A stretch of DNA of 64,000 nt from CSP1-4 sp963777975 (GCA_963777975.1 CAVZSO010000010.1:248001-312000), one strand, 5' to 3'. Shown: positions 46,852-57,220, counted from the first letter of the stretch. The notes: generated by a model from the letters alone, not told the origin. Numbers and translations are program-made.

Positions 46852-47380
46852 CGACCACGTCCGGCTGATCCGGGGCGGCGTCGAGGGCGCGGGATCCACC
46901 TGGGCAGACCTCGGCTCCGGCACTGGCGCGTTCACCCTGGCCCTGGCCGACCTGCTCGGGCCGAGCGGCGTCATCCACTCCGTCGATCGCGATGTGGCCG
47001 CGCTGAGGACGCAGGCCGAGGCGGTCCATCGCCGGTTTCCGGCCACCACCCTCGAGCAGCACGTCGCCGACTTCACCAGGCCGCTCGACCTGCCGCCGCT
47101 GGATGGGCTGGTGATGGCCAACTCGCTCCACTTCGTGCGCGACAAAGGATCGGTCCTGGAGCTCGTTCGCGGCCTGCTGCGACCGGGCGGCCGTCTCGTG
47201 CTCGTCGAATACGACGCCGATCGCGGCAACCCGTGGGTTCCATTCCCCGTCAGCTCGCGGACCTGGCTGGGGCTCGCGACGGCCGCCGGCTTCGTGGACA
47301 CACGCGAGCTGGAGCGCGTTCCGAGCCGTTTCCTCGGCGCCATCTACTCGGCGATCAGCCGCACCCCGACCGCACCCTGA
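46841..47380 (+). CDS. Class I SAM-dependent methyltransferase
   Basis: A 179-aa methyltransferase. WADLGSGTGAFTLALA is motif I, SVDRD the acidic end of strand 2, DGLVMANSLHFV motif II and LLRPGGRLVLVEY motif III. No substrate domain beyond the core. It overlaps the GNAT gene, so the two are coupled. The ATG lies inside the GNAT C-terminus. Confidence 0.82.
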   Translation: MDHDDHVRLIRGGVEGAGSTWADLGSGTGAFTLALADLLGPSGVIHSVDRDVAALRTQAEAVHRRFPATTLEQHVADFTRPLDLPPLDGLVMANSLHFVRDKGSVLELVRGLLRPGGRLVLVEYDADRGNPWVPFPVSSRTWLGLATAAGFVDTRELERVPSRFLGAIYSAISRTPTAP

Positions 47381-47394
47381 GAGCCACGCATGAC

Positions 47395-47427
47395 GAGGCC
47401 GCCGCCCGGCGAACGGGCGGCGGCCTC
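47395..47427. terminator. Bidirectional hairpin between methyltransferase and GlsB-like genes
   Basis: A perfect 14-bp stem (GAGGCCGCCGCCCG / CGGGCGGCGGCCTC) with loop gcgaa, between two convergent genes. The strongest hairpin in the window; no U-tract. Confidence 0.75.
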
Positions 47428-47474
47428 GAGGTGATCAGCGGTCGGTCGGGCACTCCGACCGCCATCGGGCTCGG

Positions 47475-47750
47475 TCAGGCGGGAGTGGCTCCACGCTTGC
47501 TCCACCAGGCCCCGAAGCCGCCGACGATCAGCGCTCCGATGATGGCCACGATGATGGACGTGATGTTGATGCCGCTGATCAGCGTCGCCGAATCCGCGCC
47601 CGGCAACAGCAGGCCGCCGATGGCGCCGCCGACGACGGCGCCGACGATGCCGAAGATGATCGTCCTGATGAGGCCATTCGGGGTGCCCAGGACCATGTTG
47701 GCAACCCAACCGGCGATACCGCCAACGACCAGCCACGCGATGATGCTCAT
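47475..47750 (-). CDS. GlsB/YeaQ/YmgE-family membrane protein
   Basis: A 91-aa protein with three helices. MSIIAWLVVGGIAGWVANMVLG, GIVGAVVGGAIGGLLL and IVAIIGALIVGGFGAWW carry the Gly-zipper pattern of the family. Often stress-induced; function unknown. ATG 47750. Confidence 0.88.
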   Translation of the reverse strand: MSIIAWLVVGGIAGWVANMVLGTPNGLIRTIIFGIVGAVVGGAIGGLLLPGADSATLISGINITSIIVAIIGALIVGGFGAWWSKRGATPA

Positions 47751-47960
47751 GCTCGATCCCTCACTCCGCGGCTCCGGCGTCATGGCACCGGTCTCGCCGC
47801 CGACACACGGTACTCCCTCCTGTCTATGGGTCGGCAGTCCGCATCTTCGCGTAGGCCTCTCGGAACGAAGGTCCCGGGCCGAGGGGCGGATGCGGCCATC
47901 GACCGGCTGTGGTGATCCGGGGTAAGGTGGCCGCCGACGCAGATCGCCCCGGAGGCCGCC

Positions 47961-49658
47961 TTGCCCACCCGCACCCGCGCCGCCACCTTGCTCTTCGCCA
48001 CGCTCATCGCCATCACGGCCAGCCCGCTCTCGGCCCAGCCGGTCGCGGCCGCCGATCTGGCGCCGCTGACCACCGGCCACCTCTCGCGGCGCATGTCGGG
48101 CGAGGTCTTCGGCTTCCTGCCCTACTGGTCGATGGCGTCCTGGACCGACGACTACCTGCACTACGACGCGTTGACCGACATCGCCATCTTCGGGGTCGGC
48201 ATCAAGAAGAGCGGACATCTCGACACCGCGTCGCCGGGGTATGTCGACCTTATGAGCGCGACCGGCACCCAGATCATCGCGCACGCCCATGCCCGTGGCG
48301 TCCGCGTCCACATCACCTTCCAGTCCTTCGGCTCCGACCGGAACACGGCCCTCTTCGGAAGCCCGACGGCCCTGGCGACCTTCGTCAGCGAGGCGCGCGC
48401 CTTGATGCGGCAGCGCGGCGCCGACGGTGCCAACCTGGACATCGAGAGCCTGCCCAGCGCGAACTGGCCGGCCTTTGCCGGCGTGGTGAAGTCGCTGCGT
48501 GCCAAAGCCCGGAGGGACAATCCCATCGCGCGCATCAGCGTCGCGACCTATCCCAGCGCTGCCGGCGCCAAGGTCGCGAAGTTGGCGACCGATGCGGGCG
48601 CCGACCGCATCTTCATCATGGCCTACAACTACCGGACGGCCCTCGCCAACCCCGTCGGCAGCACCGATCCACTCCTTCGGGCAGACGGCGGCCTGAGCCT
48701 GACGACGACCTTGGACAGCTACGCCAGCCACGGCGTGCCTGCGGGCAGGATCCTGCTCGGGCTGCCCTTCTACGGCTTCACCTGGCCGACGGTCGATGAC
48801 AGCCTGAACGCGGATCGTCGGCCGGTCGCCGACGGGCTCGGGGATGGCGATGCCTTCTTCCCCTATCGCAGTGCCCAGGACGGCCTGCCGGCAGGCGCCG
48901 TCGTCGACCACGACCCGGTCGAGCAGACGGCTCGCATCACCTGGTACGACGATGCCAAGGCGAGCTGGTACCAGTCGTACTACGACGATCCACAGAGCCT
49001 CGCCCCCAAAGCCAAGCTGGCCATCAGCCACGGCCTGGCCGGGATGGGCATCTGGGCGCTCGGATACGAACGTGGCGTGCCTGGCTACTGGGAGACGATC
49101 GCGGCGACCTTCCCGGCGCCCAAGATCCTGAGCGTCAAGGTCAGCCCGAACCCGACCGACTCGCGCAGCGTGACGGTCAAGACGACCTGGGATGCCGGTG
49201 CCCACCGCGTGACCAAGATGCGCCTGTCGAACAACGGAACGACGTGGAGCGACTGGCGCACCGCGGCGGCGAGCACGCCCTGGAAGGTGTCATCGACCAA
49301 CGGCACGCGCCACGTGTACGTCCAGATCCGCGACTCTGCTCTGGCGCGCTCAGCGGTGGGCTCCGGCAAGACCGTCCTGGATACGGTCGCCCCGACGGTG
49401 ACGTCGCTGACGCTCGTCCGCCAGGGCACGAAGCACCGCTGGAAGATCAGCTATCAGGCGTCGGATGCGACCTCGGGCGTCGCCGGCTACCGCGTCCGCT
49501 ATCGGGTCGGGTCAGGCACCTGGCACACGCTCCAGAGCTTCACCACGTCGACGACCGCGTACCTCAAGATCCCCCGGCGCTACGCGGTCACGTTCTCGGT
49601 CAGGGCCAGGGACATCGCCGGCAACTGGAGCGACGCTCGGTACCGCCATACGCCCTGA
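47961..49658 (+). CDS. Secreted glycoside hydrolase family 18 protein
   Basis: A 565-aa exported protein. Signal peptide (residues 1-31, cleavage near VAAA-DL). The GH18 barrel has D155-G-A-N-L-D160-I-E162 (family DGxDxDxE, catalytic E162 kept, second D replaced by N) and FIMAYNYRT. Residues 385-565 are two beta-sandwich domains that resemble bacterial Ig/fibronectin modules. Likely acts on chitin, chitooligosaccharides or peptidoglycan outside the cell. TTG start with GGAGG five bases upstream. Confidence 0.85.
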   Translation: MPTRTRAATLLFATLIAITASPLSAQPVAAADLAPLTTGHLSRRMSGEVFGFLPYWSMASWTDDYLHYDALTDIAIFGVGIKKSGHLDTASPGYVDLMSATGTQIIAHAHARGVRVHITFQSFGSDRNTALFGSPTALATFVSEARALMRQRGADGANLDIESLPSANWPAFAGVVKSLRAKARRDNPIARISVATYPSAAGAKVAKLATDAGADRIFIMAYNYRTALANPVGSTDPLLRADGGLSLTTTLDSYASHGVPAGRILLGLPFYGFTWPTVDDSLNADRRPVADGLGDGDAFFPYRSAQDGLPAGAVVDHDPVEQTARITWYDDAKASWYQSYYDDPQSLAPKAKLAISHGLAGMGIWALGYERGVPGYWETIAATFPAPKILSVKVSPNPTDSRSVTVKTTWDAGAHRVTKMRLSNNGTTWSDWRTAAASTPWKVSSTNGTRHVYVQIRDSALARSAVGSGKTVLDTVAPTVTSLTLVRQGTKHRWKISYQASDATSGVAGYRVRYRVGSGTWHTLQSFTTSTTAYLKIPRRYAVTFSVRARDIAGNWSDARYRHTP

Positions 49659-49799
49659 CGGGACCGTGGGCCGGACGGCTCAGGCCCGCGCAGACGCTTC
49701 GACGCGGCCCAGCGACGCCGCCTTCCTGAGGGTCCGCCGACACGTCCGACGCCCGAGCGGACGCTCCCGTGTCGTCCGGCGACTGGCATCATTGACGAC

Positions 49800-50471
49800 G
49801 TGCTCGCTCTGTTGGCGATGGCGATCGGCTTTGGCGCCATCGTCGCCTTCTCGCCGACCAAGCTGGCCATCTCGATCCTCTACCTGTCCGGCCGCGTGGC
49901 GCCGGTCGCGCGGGCGCTGGCCTTCCTGATCGGCAACACCGTCGTCATCGGCACGGTCGCTGTGCTTGCCTATCTGGGCGGCCTCACGCTCCTGAGCACG
50001 ACCACGTCCGTCCCGCCCACCGCGAGCGACTGGCTCGACGTCCTCCTCGGCATCATCCTGCTGGCGATCGCCGCCTATGGGCTGGCGCGGCCGGGCGCGA
50101 TCAGTCCGGCCACGCTCGGGGTCGGCGACAGCGACCTGCGACCGAGGCTCGGGCGTGCGCTCGTCTTCGGCGCCAGCTACGGGTTCGTCGCCTTCGGCCG
50201 GGTCATCGTGGTCGCCGCCGGCAGCTCGTGGATCGCCCGCTCGCCCATCGGCGTGACCGGGCAGATCGTGCTGCTGACGGTGATGCTCGTCGTGGCCCAG
50301 ATGCCGCTCTGGCTGCCGATCGTGATGCACGTCTTCGCGCCGTCGCGGATCGAGCGGATCTCGGGCTTCGCGGACCGCGGCGTCCAGCAGATCGGCGGCC
50401 GGACGGGAGCGGTCGTCGTCGGCTGCGTCGGCGGGATCCTGTTGCTGTCCGGGATCCGCTGGGCGTTCTAG
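49800..50471 (+). CDS. GAP/Sap-family six-helix membrane transporter
   Basis: A 223-aa protein with six hydrophobic segments. The N-terminal AIGFGAIVAFSPTKLAISILYL, a charged middle loop and a second three-helix half fit the GAP (sulfolipid-1-addressing protein) family, related in fold to LysE exporters. Substrate unknown. GTG 49800; no clear ribosome binding site. Confidence 0.78.
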   Translation: MLALLAMAIGFGAIVAFSPTKLAISILYLSGRVAPVARALAFLIGNTVVIGTVAVLAYLGGLTLLSTTTSVPPTASDWLDVLLGIILLAIAAYGLARPGAISPATLGVGDSDLRPRLGRALVFGASYGFVAFGRVIVVAAGSSWIARSPIGVTGQIVLLTVMLVVAQMPLWLPIVMHVFAPSRIERISGFADRGVQQIGGRTGAVVVGCVGGILLLSGIRWAF

Positions 50472-50529
50472 GAGCGTGGCGATGCGCGACAGCGCCGACA
50501 CATCGATGACCGACACACGGGCGACACGC

Positions 50530-50563
50530 CGATGCCCCGCCGGTCGGCTCCGACGGGGCATCG
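50530..50563. terminator. Bidirectional hairpin between GAP-family and DUF4203-like genes
   Basis: Stem CGATGCCCCG / CGGGGCATCG (10 bp) with an inner TCGG/CCGA pairing, between convergent genes. Confidence 0.65.
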
Positions 50564-50622
50564 ATCCTGGCGCTTGGACTTCACCGCCTGCCTCGAGACA
50601 GGCGATCCGGCGATCTGAGTGG

Positions 50623-51280
50623 TTACGCGGTGGTGATCATCGAGCTGTCCCGATAGCGGGTCATGTCGATCTCGAAGTTCTTGGTCGAGCGATCCTGGGC
50701 CAGGAAGCCGGCCACGGCCACGACGAGGGTGATGATCGCCCACACCGGCCCGGCGCTCCAGGCCGCCGAGAACGGCCCGTCCTGGATGGCCGCGATCGGG
50801 ATCGTGCCGAGGATGAGCAGCAACCCGCTGACGGCCGTGCCGGCGCCACCGAGCGCCGTCAGGCCGAGGACCGCCCACTTCGGGAAGCGCAGCACGATGG
50901 CCGACGACGACGAACGCCAGGCCGACGACGAGGGCGATGAGGAAGGTCAGCAGGCCGCCGTCGAAGCCGATGGCGGACATGACCGCCTCGCCCAGCCAGG
51001 CGCCGACCGCGCCGGCGAGCGCGATGATGGCGATGTACCAGAAGAAGTACGAGCCGATGGCCAGGATGATGCCGCAGACGACGCCAACGACCCAGCCACT
51101 GACCTCGGACCAGGAAGCCGCCGCCGAAGAGCTCGGTCAATGGCCGCCGAGCCCGAGCCAGAAGCCGGCCACGAAGCCGAAGAGCGGCAGCAGGAACAGG
51201 AAGAACTTGTAGCCGGCGAAGCAGACCGCCGCCCCGATGGCGATGGCCAGGATGCCGAGCAGTAGCGTCTGGATATCCAT
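50623..51280 (-). CDS. DUF4203-like multi-span membrane protein (three frameshifts)
   Basis: About 219 aa and seven or eight helices. ATG 51280 starts MDIQTLLLGILAIAIGAA, and the family hallmark of Gly-rich helices follows (GYKFFLFLLPLFGFVAGFW). Breaks near 51140, 51113 and 50903 separate segments; one is a missing base, the others surplus bases. The last part reads VLRFPKWAVLGLTALGGAG to the stop. Resembles DUF4203/TMEM198-type proteins, of unknown function. Confidence 0.68.
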
Positions 51281-51394
51281 GGTGTCTGGGCCTCCCTCTG
51301 ATGTGTGCGGGGTCGAGTCCGAGTCGCGGGGCGCGCCAGTGCGGCTTTCCGCGGAGCAAGGGCCTTTTGGGCGATCCCTCGCTATTCGACTCCC

Positions 51395-51417
51395 GCTTCA
51401 GTCAGGCCGGCTGAAGC
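51395..51417. promoter_or_regulatory. Inverted repeat upstream of DUF4203-like gene
   Basis: GCTTCAG, 9-base spacer, CTGAAGC: perfect 7-base arms, 115 bases upstream of the 51280 start, in the 242-base gap before the Vps62-like gene. Candidate operator or attenuating hairpin. Confidence 0.45.
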
Positions 51418-51522
51418 CGTCCGGCGACCGATCCGGTCACCTCAGGCAGCCTAGCACGCACGGGAAGGGGCTCGACAGTCGTCAGCTCGGCGTATCCGAC
51501 CCTCGGATCCGTGCCTCGCGCC

Positions 51523-53343
51523 TCAGCGACGGATCTCGCGCACGTTGTCGGTCAGGACGATGAGCGCCAGGGCCGCGATCGCGGCGATGATCAGATATGT
51601 CGCGTAGTTCACGGCGAGGATGGCGATCGAGACGACCGCCAGCAGGAGCGCCAGGCGCAGGAGGAGCTGCGTCAGCCGACGACGGAACGCTGCTTCGACG
51701 AGCACGTAGCCACCGAAGCCGACGAACAACGCCGTGTACCAGGGCACGATGCCCGTCACCAGCATCGCGACCTCGGCCAGCAGCAGGATGCCGATGCTGA
51801 TCGCCGACCAGAACTCGACCAACCGCCCGTAGCGCGTCGCGTCGGGCGGCATCGGGTGCATGGCGTGATGGAGGTGGGCGGTCGGTGAGCCGAGGTCGCC
51901 TCGCTCGACCCGCTCGAGCTCGAGCTCGAGCGCACCGATCGTGTCGCGCAGGCGGGCGACCTCCGAACGCCGCTGCCTGAGGCCCAGCTCGGCGGCCGAC
52001 CAGCTCGGCGCGGCGGGCATCGTAGATCGATGCCAACGATGCATCGACGGACAGAGCCCCGACCTCCGCCTCGAGTGGTGGCAGCGCCTCCGCGTCGCGG
52101 GTCGACCTGGGCGTCGGCCTCGACCAGCTCCATCCGAAGCCGAACAAGGCGCTCGCGCAGGACGGCCGGCTGGCGATAGGGTGGCGCGACCTTCGACAGA
52201 CCAGCGAAGCCCACCGGGTCGTTCCATGACTGCCTGACCGTCCCGGCGCGACCGTACTTCGGCCCCGCAGGTGCGCGTTCGCCCGCGAAGCGGTCGCGCG
52301 TGTCGAGGCCGAAGAGCCCGCGATAGCCATCGACCCAGTCGGTCGAGTCGTCGATCGTCACGGGCGTCCACTCAGCGCCCTGGCCGGGCCCGATGGCCAG
52401 CCCGTCGGCGCGCGCGTAGTCGATGAACGGCACGGCCAGGGCCTGACTCCAGGGACGTGGCAAGATCGCCCGGGTCAGGCTGCCTGAGGATGTCACGCCA
52501 GAGATCCCGGATGGCACCGAGCAGTCCCTTGACGCCGCGCAGCGCCGGCAGCGGGACGATGGTCAGGTACTCGCCACGCTCGAAGTACGAGGCGTGCGAG
52601 CCGGCTCCCGCGTGCAGGACCGGATGATCGCCCTCCTTGACCAGGAGCGGGTCGTCCCACCGACGGCGGAGGTCGTCGCCGGTGTAGTCATGCGCGGCGC
52701 AGGCGATCCAGACCGGGCCGCGGCTCACCCTTCGGGGGCTCCTCGAGGTAGATGAACGCCTGCTCCCAGTCCGCCTCGTGGTCGTTCGCGCCAGCGAACG
52801 TCGAGCGGAAGTCGTTCATGAAGTAGAACCACATGTAGTGCAGGACCAGCCAGCCATCCTGGCGGACGACTCGCGCGTGGTAGTGATAGGCGGGATCCCC
52901 GGCGCGAGCCCGCTCGTACTTCACCTGGGCGGCGGCGGCGGTCCCGCCGGGGACCGTGCCACGCAGGAGGAGCGAGGCCGTGAACCCGGCATCGACGAGC
53001 CGGGCGAAGAGGCCGACGCGCGCCAGGCGTCCCGGGGCATGGAAGACCTGTCGGTCGGGACGGCGATTCCAGCGCCCCAGGTCGAAGCCCGTCAGCGGCG
53101 CCTGGACCAGGCGCAGGTACAGGTTCTCGCCGGGTGGCGCGGTATAGCTGATCGAGCCTGTCGACGGTCAGCTCGCCCTGCGGCACGAGCAGGCGTCGCT
53201 CGCGCTCGCTGGCACCCGACGAAGAGGTCGCACTCCGCGAAGTAGCCCTCGACCCCGGTCGGGAAGAAGAGCTCCCCGTAGGTGTACTTGACGATCGGCT
53301 CGAACCGCCGCAGCAGCGCCAGGTCGGCCGCGTCGATGGTCAC
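51523..53343 (-). CDS. Vps62-like protein with C-terminal membrane domain (about six frameshifts)
   Basis: About 605 aa after repair. GTG 53343 begins VTIDAADLALLRRFEPIVKYTYGELFFP. Later parts are GENLYLRLVQAPLTGFDLG, HYMWFYFMNDFRSTF, NDHEADWEQAFIYLEEP and HPVLHAGAGSHASYFERGEYL. The HE-DWE and HP-GSHA blocks are those of Vps62/DUF946 proteins. A charged coiled-coil-like region (QRRSEVARLRDTIGALELELERVE) and two to four membrane helices close the protein. Breaks lie near 53218, 53158, 52725, 52465, 52100 and 52005. Vps62 proteins are poorly understood; hydrolase or lipid roles have been suggested by analogy only. Confidence 0.6.
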
Positions 53344-53776
53344 GGCCGCCCCGCCCCCGTGCCGTCCATCACCTCGGCGCTGATCGCGCAGACCGTCACG
53401 TGCGAAGGCGGCCCGGACCTCGCGCTGGTTCATGTAGATGGCCATGGCCGAGAAGATGGCCATCCGGATGTACTCGGGCGTGCCGATCCACCAGCCGACG
53501 AGGTAGGCGCCCAGTGCGATACAGACCAGGAACATGGCCAGCACCCAGCCCGTGGGTCGCCGCCGCAGGAGCAGCAGGGCGACCAGGACCTGGATCACGA
53601 TGAGCGTGCCGTACAACGGCCACAGGAGGCCGGCGTCGCCAAGGGTCCGCTCCGCCAGCGGTCGTCCCGCTGCGGATGCCGGCGAGCACGAGCGCATAGA
53701 GGATCGCGTTGAGCAGGAACCCCAGGGCGACCATGACGACCCCGAACGGGAGGCCAGAACTCGTTCGGCGCGCCAT
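53344..53776 (-). CDS. Four-helix membrane protein upstream of the Vps62-like gene (frameshifted)
   Basis: About 140 aa. ATG 53776 starts MARRTSSGLPFGVVMVALGF; after a break near 53665 it continues GDAGLLWPLYGTLIVIQVLVALLLL and ends near REVRAAFARDG. In this sequence the frame runs straight into the next gene. If one indel is repaired, a TGA overlapping GTG 53343 would end it. No family recognised. Confidence 0.55.
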
Positions 53777-53844
53777 GGCTGCGAGTGTAGCCGTCCTCCG
53801 TGCCCGCGACATCGGGCGCGCGACGCAGCGAGCGGCTGAACCGC

Positions 53845-53850
53845 TAGGGT
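53845..53850 (+). promoter_or_regulatory. -10 box TAGGGT of leaderless membrane-protein gene
   Basis: TAGGGT ends 7 bases before ATG 53858, without a ribosome binding site. Confidence 0.4.
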
Positions 53851-53857
53851 TCGCGTG

Positions 53858-55236
53858 ATGCCGCGCCAGCGGCCCGCAGCCGAGACCCGACGACGCATGA
53901 GCGACGCCAACGACCTCCCGACGCAGCCGACGCCGGCGCCCGAGACCAGCTCCGCGACAGCCGCTCCTGCACGGCAGAGCCGCCGCGCCGCGAGCGCCGC
54001 CACGACGCGAACCGACATCAGTCGCTTCGACGGAGCCCCGAACCCGCTCCGACCCGCGACGGCTCGTCGCCGACCACGGGCTCGGTCTCGTTGGCCGGCC
54101 TCCTTCTCGTGCTGGGCTCGATCTCGATCGTTCTCAGCGGCGTCACGGTCTGGGCGCACCAGGTCCTGCTGACAGTGACCGCTATGCGGCGATGGTCGCT
54201 TCGGTCTCCAGCGACCCGGCCGTCATCGACGCCGTCAGCAGCAAGGTGGCCACCAGCGCGGTCAGCGCCCTGGACATCCAGGGCAGATTGGAACAGGTCC
54301 TGCCCGGGCCGGCCGCGATCATCGCCGGCCCGATCGCCGACCAGGTCGAGCAGACGCTCGAGCAGGTCGTCGGCAACGTGCTGGTCTCGTCGCAGTTCCA
54401 GACCGTCTGGGTCGACGCGAATCGAGCCCTGCACGCCAAGGTCGTGGCCTTCCTGCGTGGCGACACGACGGTCCTCCAGGCGCGTGACGGCATCGTCTAT
54501 CTCGACGTCTACCCGCTCATCGACGCCGTCCTCCGCCAGCTCCAGCAGATCGGCATCATCCCGGCCGACGCCGAGCTGCCCGGACCCGACGAGCTTCGCG
54601 CTCGGGACCGCCGGTCGGGCGCTCCTGGAACGGACGCTGAACGTGACCCTGCCGGACGACTTCGCGGCCATCCCGCTCTTCGAGGCCGCCAAGCTGCAGA
54701 AGATCCAGGGCCTCGTGCAGGCGTTCGACATCATCACGATCGGCAGCGTGGTGCTGACCGTCCTGCTGCTGCTGGGGGCCATCTATCTGGCCCGTCGCCG
54801 TCGTCGGATGGTCATGGCCGTCGGGCTGGGCGCCATCGTCGGCCTGATGCTGCTCTCGATCGCGGTCCGCGCGGGCCGCGCCTATGTCGTCTCCACGCTC
54901 GCCGACCCGCAGGGCGCCGCCGCGGTCGGGGCCATCTTCAACGCCGCCATCACCGACCTGCGCAGCGTGCTCATCTGGGTCGCCGTGGCCGGACTCATCG
55001 TCGTCGTCGTGGCCTACCTCATCGGCCGCCCGAGCTGGTTCGAGCTGGCCTCGTCGGACGATCGCATGGGCTGGGCCGCAGAGCACATGGCCGGCATCCG
55101 GGGCGCGATCGTGGCGGTCGTCGTCTTCCTGCTCGTCGCCTTCCTGGTCGACCTTGCGCTGGCCGTCCTCCTGGCCGCCCTGGCCGGCCTGGTCGAGCTG
55201 ACGATGCGGAACCTGCGCGAGCCGATCGAGGCCTAG
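53858..55236 (+). CDS. Integral membrane protein, actinobacterial type (about three frameshifts)
   Basis: About 458 aa. A disordered N-terminus (about 70 residues) is followed by a first helix (LAGLLLVLGSISIVLSG). An extracytoplasmic helical domain follows with DSDRYAAMVASVSSDPAVIDAV and GIVYLDVYPLIDAV. Then come four helices (ITIGSVVLTVLLLLGAIYL to the end). Breaks lie near 54035, 54165 and 54597; the second looks like a missing G. The pattern 'helix, D(T/S)DR, DPAV' is shared with membrane proteins of unknown function in Actinobacteria. ATG 53858 is favoured by the -10 box; ATG 53897 is an alternative. Confidence 0.65.
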
Positions 55237-55242
55237 CGGCGC

Positions 55243-56484
55243 TCAGCGCGCGGGCAGCAACTCCGCCAGGCCGTCCGCCAGCAGCTCGTAGTCGGGCAGG
55301 CTGTTGTAGAGCTGCGCCGAGAGTCGCAGCAGCCGACCACTCGGCGCGGACGACGTCGCGACCGGGCGTCCACGCTGTCGGCCACGGTCCGATCGGGACC
55401 TGGATCCGGTGGCGCTCCATGAGCGCTGCCTGGAGCGGGTCGATGTCGAGCGGCGAGTGGGACCCGCTGGTGACCGGGTCGACCGGCAACGGGATGGCGG
55501 CCATGGCGCCGATCATGCTGTCGGGTGTCGCTGGCTCGAGCCCGAGGCGGTCGCAGACGAGGTCTCGTCCGCCGATGGCAAGCGCGTGATTGCGGGCCAT
55601 GATCTCGCGCCAGCCATCGGGCACCCATCCGGCCATGACGTCGATGGCAGGCCGGGATGCTGAGCGGCGCCGACCAGTCGTCGGTGCCCTGCCAGTCGAA
55701 CTCGAGCCTGAAGCGACTGCGATCCGCCCGCTCGGCGTTGGCACCGTGGGAGATGACCAGCGGACGGATGCCCGACTGACGGTCGCGCCGGACCCAGAGG
55801 ATGCCGCTGCCCTTGGGCGCACACAGCCACTTGTGGGCGTTCCCGGTCCAGTAGCTGACGCCAGCCGCTTCGAGGGCGGCGATGTCGACCGGCACCTGGC
55901 CGGGCGCGTGGGCGCCGTCGACGAGGACCTCGATGCCGCGGTCGGTCAGCGCGTGGACCAGGTCGACGATGGGCATCACGACGGCGGTCGGGCTGGTGAT
56001 GGCGCTCAGCACGACGAGGCGGGTCCGCGGCCGCACGGCATCGAGGACCCCTTCGATGATGGCCTCGGGGCCGTCGACCGGGAAGGGCAGCGCGGCGATG
56101 TCGAGCGTGGCGCCGTCGCGCGCGGCCACGAAGGCTGCCGCGTTCAGGATCGCGTTGTACTCGTGGTCGGCGGCCAGGATGCGATCGCCCGGCTGGAAGC
56201 GGAGCGAGCGCAGGACCGTGTTGACCCCCGTCGTCGCGTTGGCGACGAAGGCCAGGTCGTCCGGATCCGCGTTCAGGAACGCGCCCTACCCGCCGACGCG
56301 CCTCGTCCTGGGCCGGCTCGAGGTCATCGGCGAACCAGCGCACCGGCTCGCGCTCCATGCGGTCCTGCCACGCACGCTGCGCAGCCAGCACGGCCGTCGG
56401 GCAGGCCCCGAACGAGCCGTGGTTGAGGAACGTGATGGCGGGGTCCAGCGGCCAGTGGCCGGCGAGCGGGGAGCGACGCGCCAT
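55243..56484 (-). CDS. Class V aminotransferase, isopenicillin-N-epimerase-like (three frameshifts)
   Basis: About 412 aa. Start MARRSPLAGHWPLDP, then FLNHGSFGACP. PLP lysine in YWTGNAHKWLCAPKGSG; Asp in LVDGAHAPGQVPVD. The C-terminus LSAQLYNSLPDYELLADGL is in a third frame and sets the true stop at 55243. Breaks near 56287, 55650 and 55345 each need one base removed. The family includes epimerases, cysteine desulfurases and selenocysteine lyases; the HGSFG and DGAHAPG blocks favour the epimerase-like branch. Divergent from the SRAP gene with 25 bases between starts. Confidence 0.82.
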
Positions 56485-56509
56485 CGCCGAACTGTGCCAC
56501 CATCGCGCC

Positions 56510-57205
56510 ATGTGCGGGAGGTTCACCCAGCAGCGCCCGACGGCCGAGCTGGCCGAGATGTTCGACGCCGAGCCGCTCGTCGAGGCGAGCGAGCCGCGCT
56601 TCAACGTGGCGCCATCGCAGGGCATCGTGGCGATCGTCCGGCCACCGGAGGATCGACGCCTGCTGACGACCCTGCGCTGGGGCCTCATCCCATCCTGGGC
56701 GGAGGACCCAAAGGTCGGCTACAAGATGATCAACGCGCGAGCCGAGTCGGTCTTCACCAGCCCGGCGTTCCGGACCAGCATCCGGAAGAAGCGCTGCCTG
56801 ATCCCGGCCGACAGCTTCTACGAGTGGCGACGCCAGGCTGAGGGGCCGAAGCAGCCCTACCTCATCCATCGGCCCGATGGGCAGCCGCTGGCCCTGGCCG
56901 GCATCTGGTCGACCTGGAAGGAGCCCGAGAGCGGCGAGTGGCTGCGCAGCTGCGCCATCGTGACCACCACGCCGAACGAGCTCATGGCCAGCATCCACGA
57001 CCGGATGCCGGTCATCCTGCCGGAGTCGGCCTGGGATCGCTGGCTGGATCCCGAGCTGGACGACATCGCGGAGCTGCGCGAGCTGCTGGTGCCCTTCGTG
57101 GCCGACGAGCTGGAGGCGTATCCGGTCTCGCTGATGGTCAACAACACGCGCAACGAAGGTGCCGACCTGACCGCACCGATCAAGGGCGAGGTCCTGCGCG
57201 CGTGA
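56510..57205 (+). CDS. SOS response-associated peptidase (SRAP/HMCES/YedK)
   Basis: A 231-aa protein that forms a thiazolidine crosslink to abasic sites in single-stranded DNA. Cys2 (MCGRF, Met removed), N75 (INARAE), E105 (FYEW) and H163 (SIHDRMPV) are all in place, matching E. coli YedK N75/E105. No LexA box seen in the 25-base upstream gap. Confidence 0.93.
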   Translation: MCGRFTQQRPTAELAEMFDAEPLVEASEPRFNVAPSQGIVAIVRPPEDRRLLTTLRWGLIPSWAEDPKVGYKMINARAESVFTSPAFRTSIRKKRCLIPADSFYEWRRQAEGPKQPYLIHRPDGQPLALAGIWSTWKEPESGEWLRSCAIVTTTPNELMASIHDRMPVILPESAWDRWLDPELDDIAELRELLVPFVADELEAYPVSLMVNNTRNEGADLTAPIKGEVLRA

Positions 57206-57220
57206 GCCATCGACGAAGCC

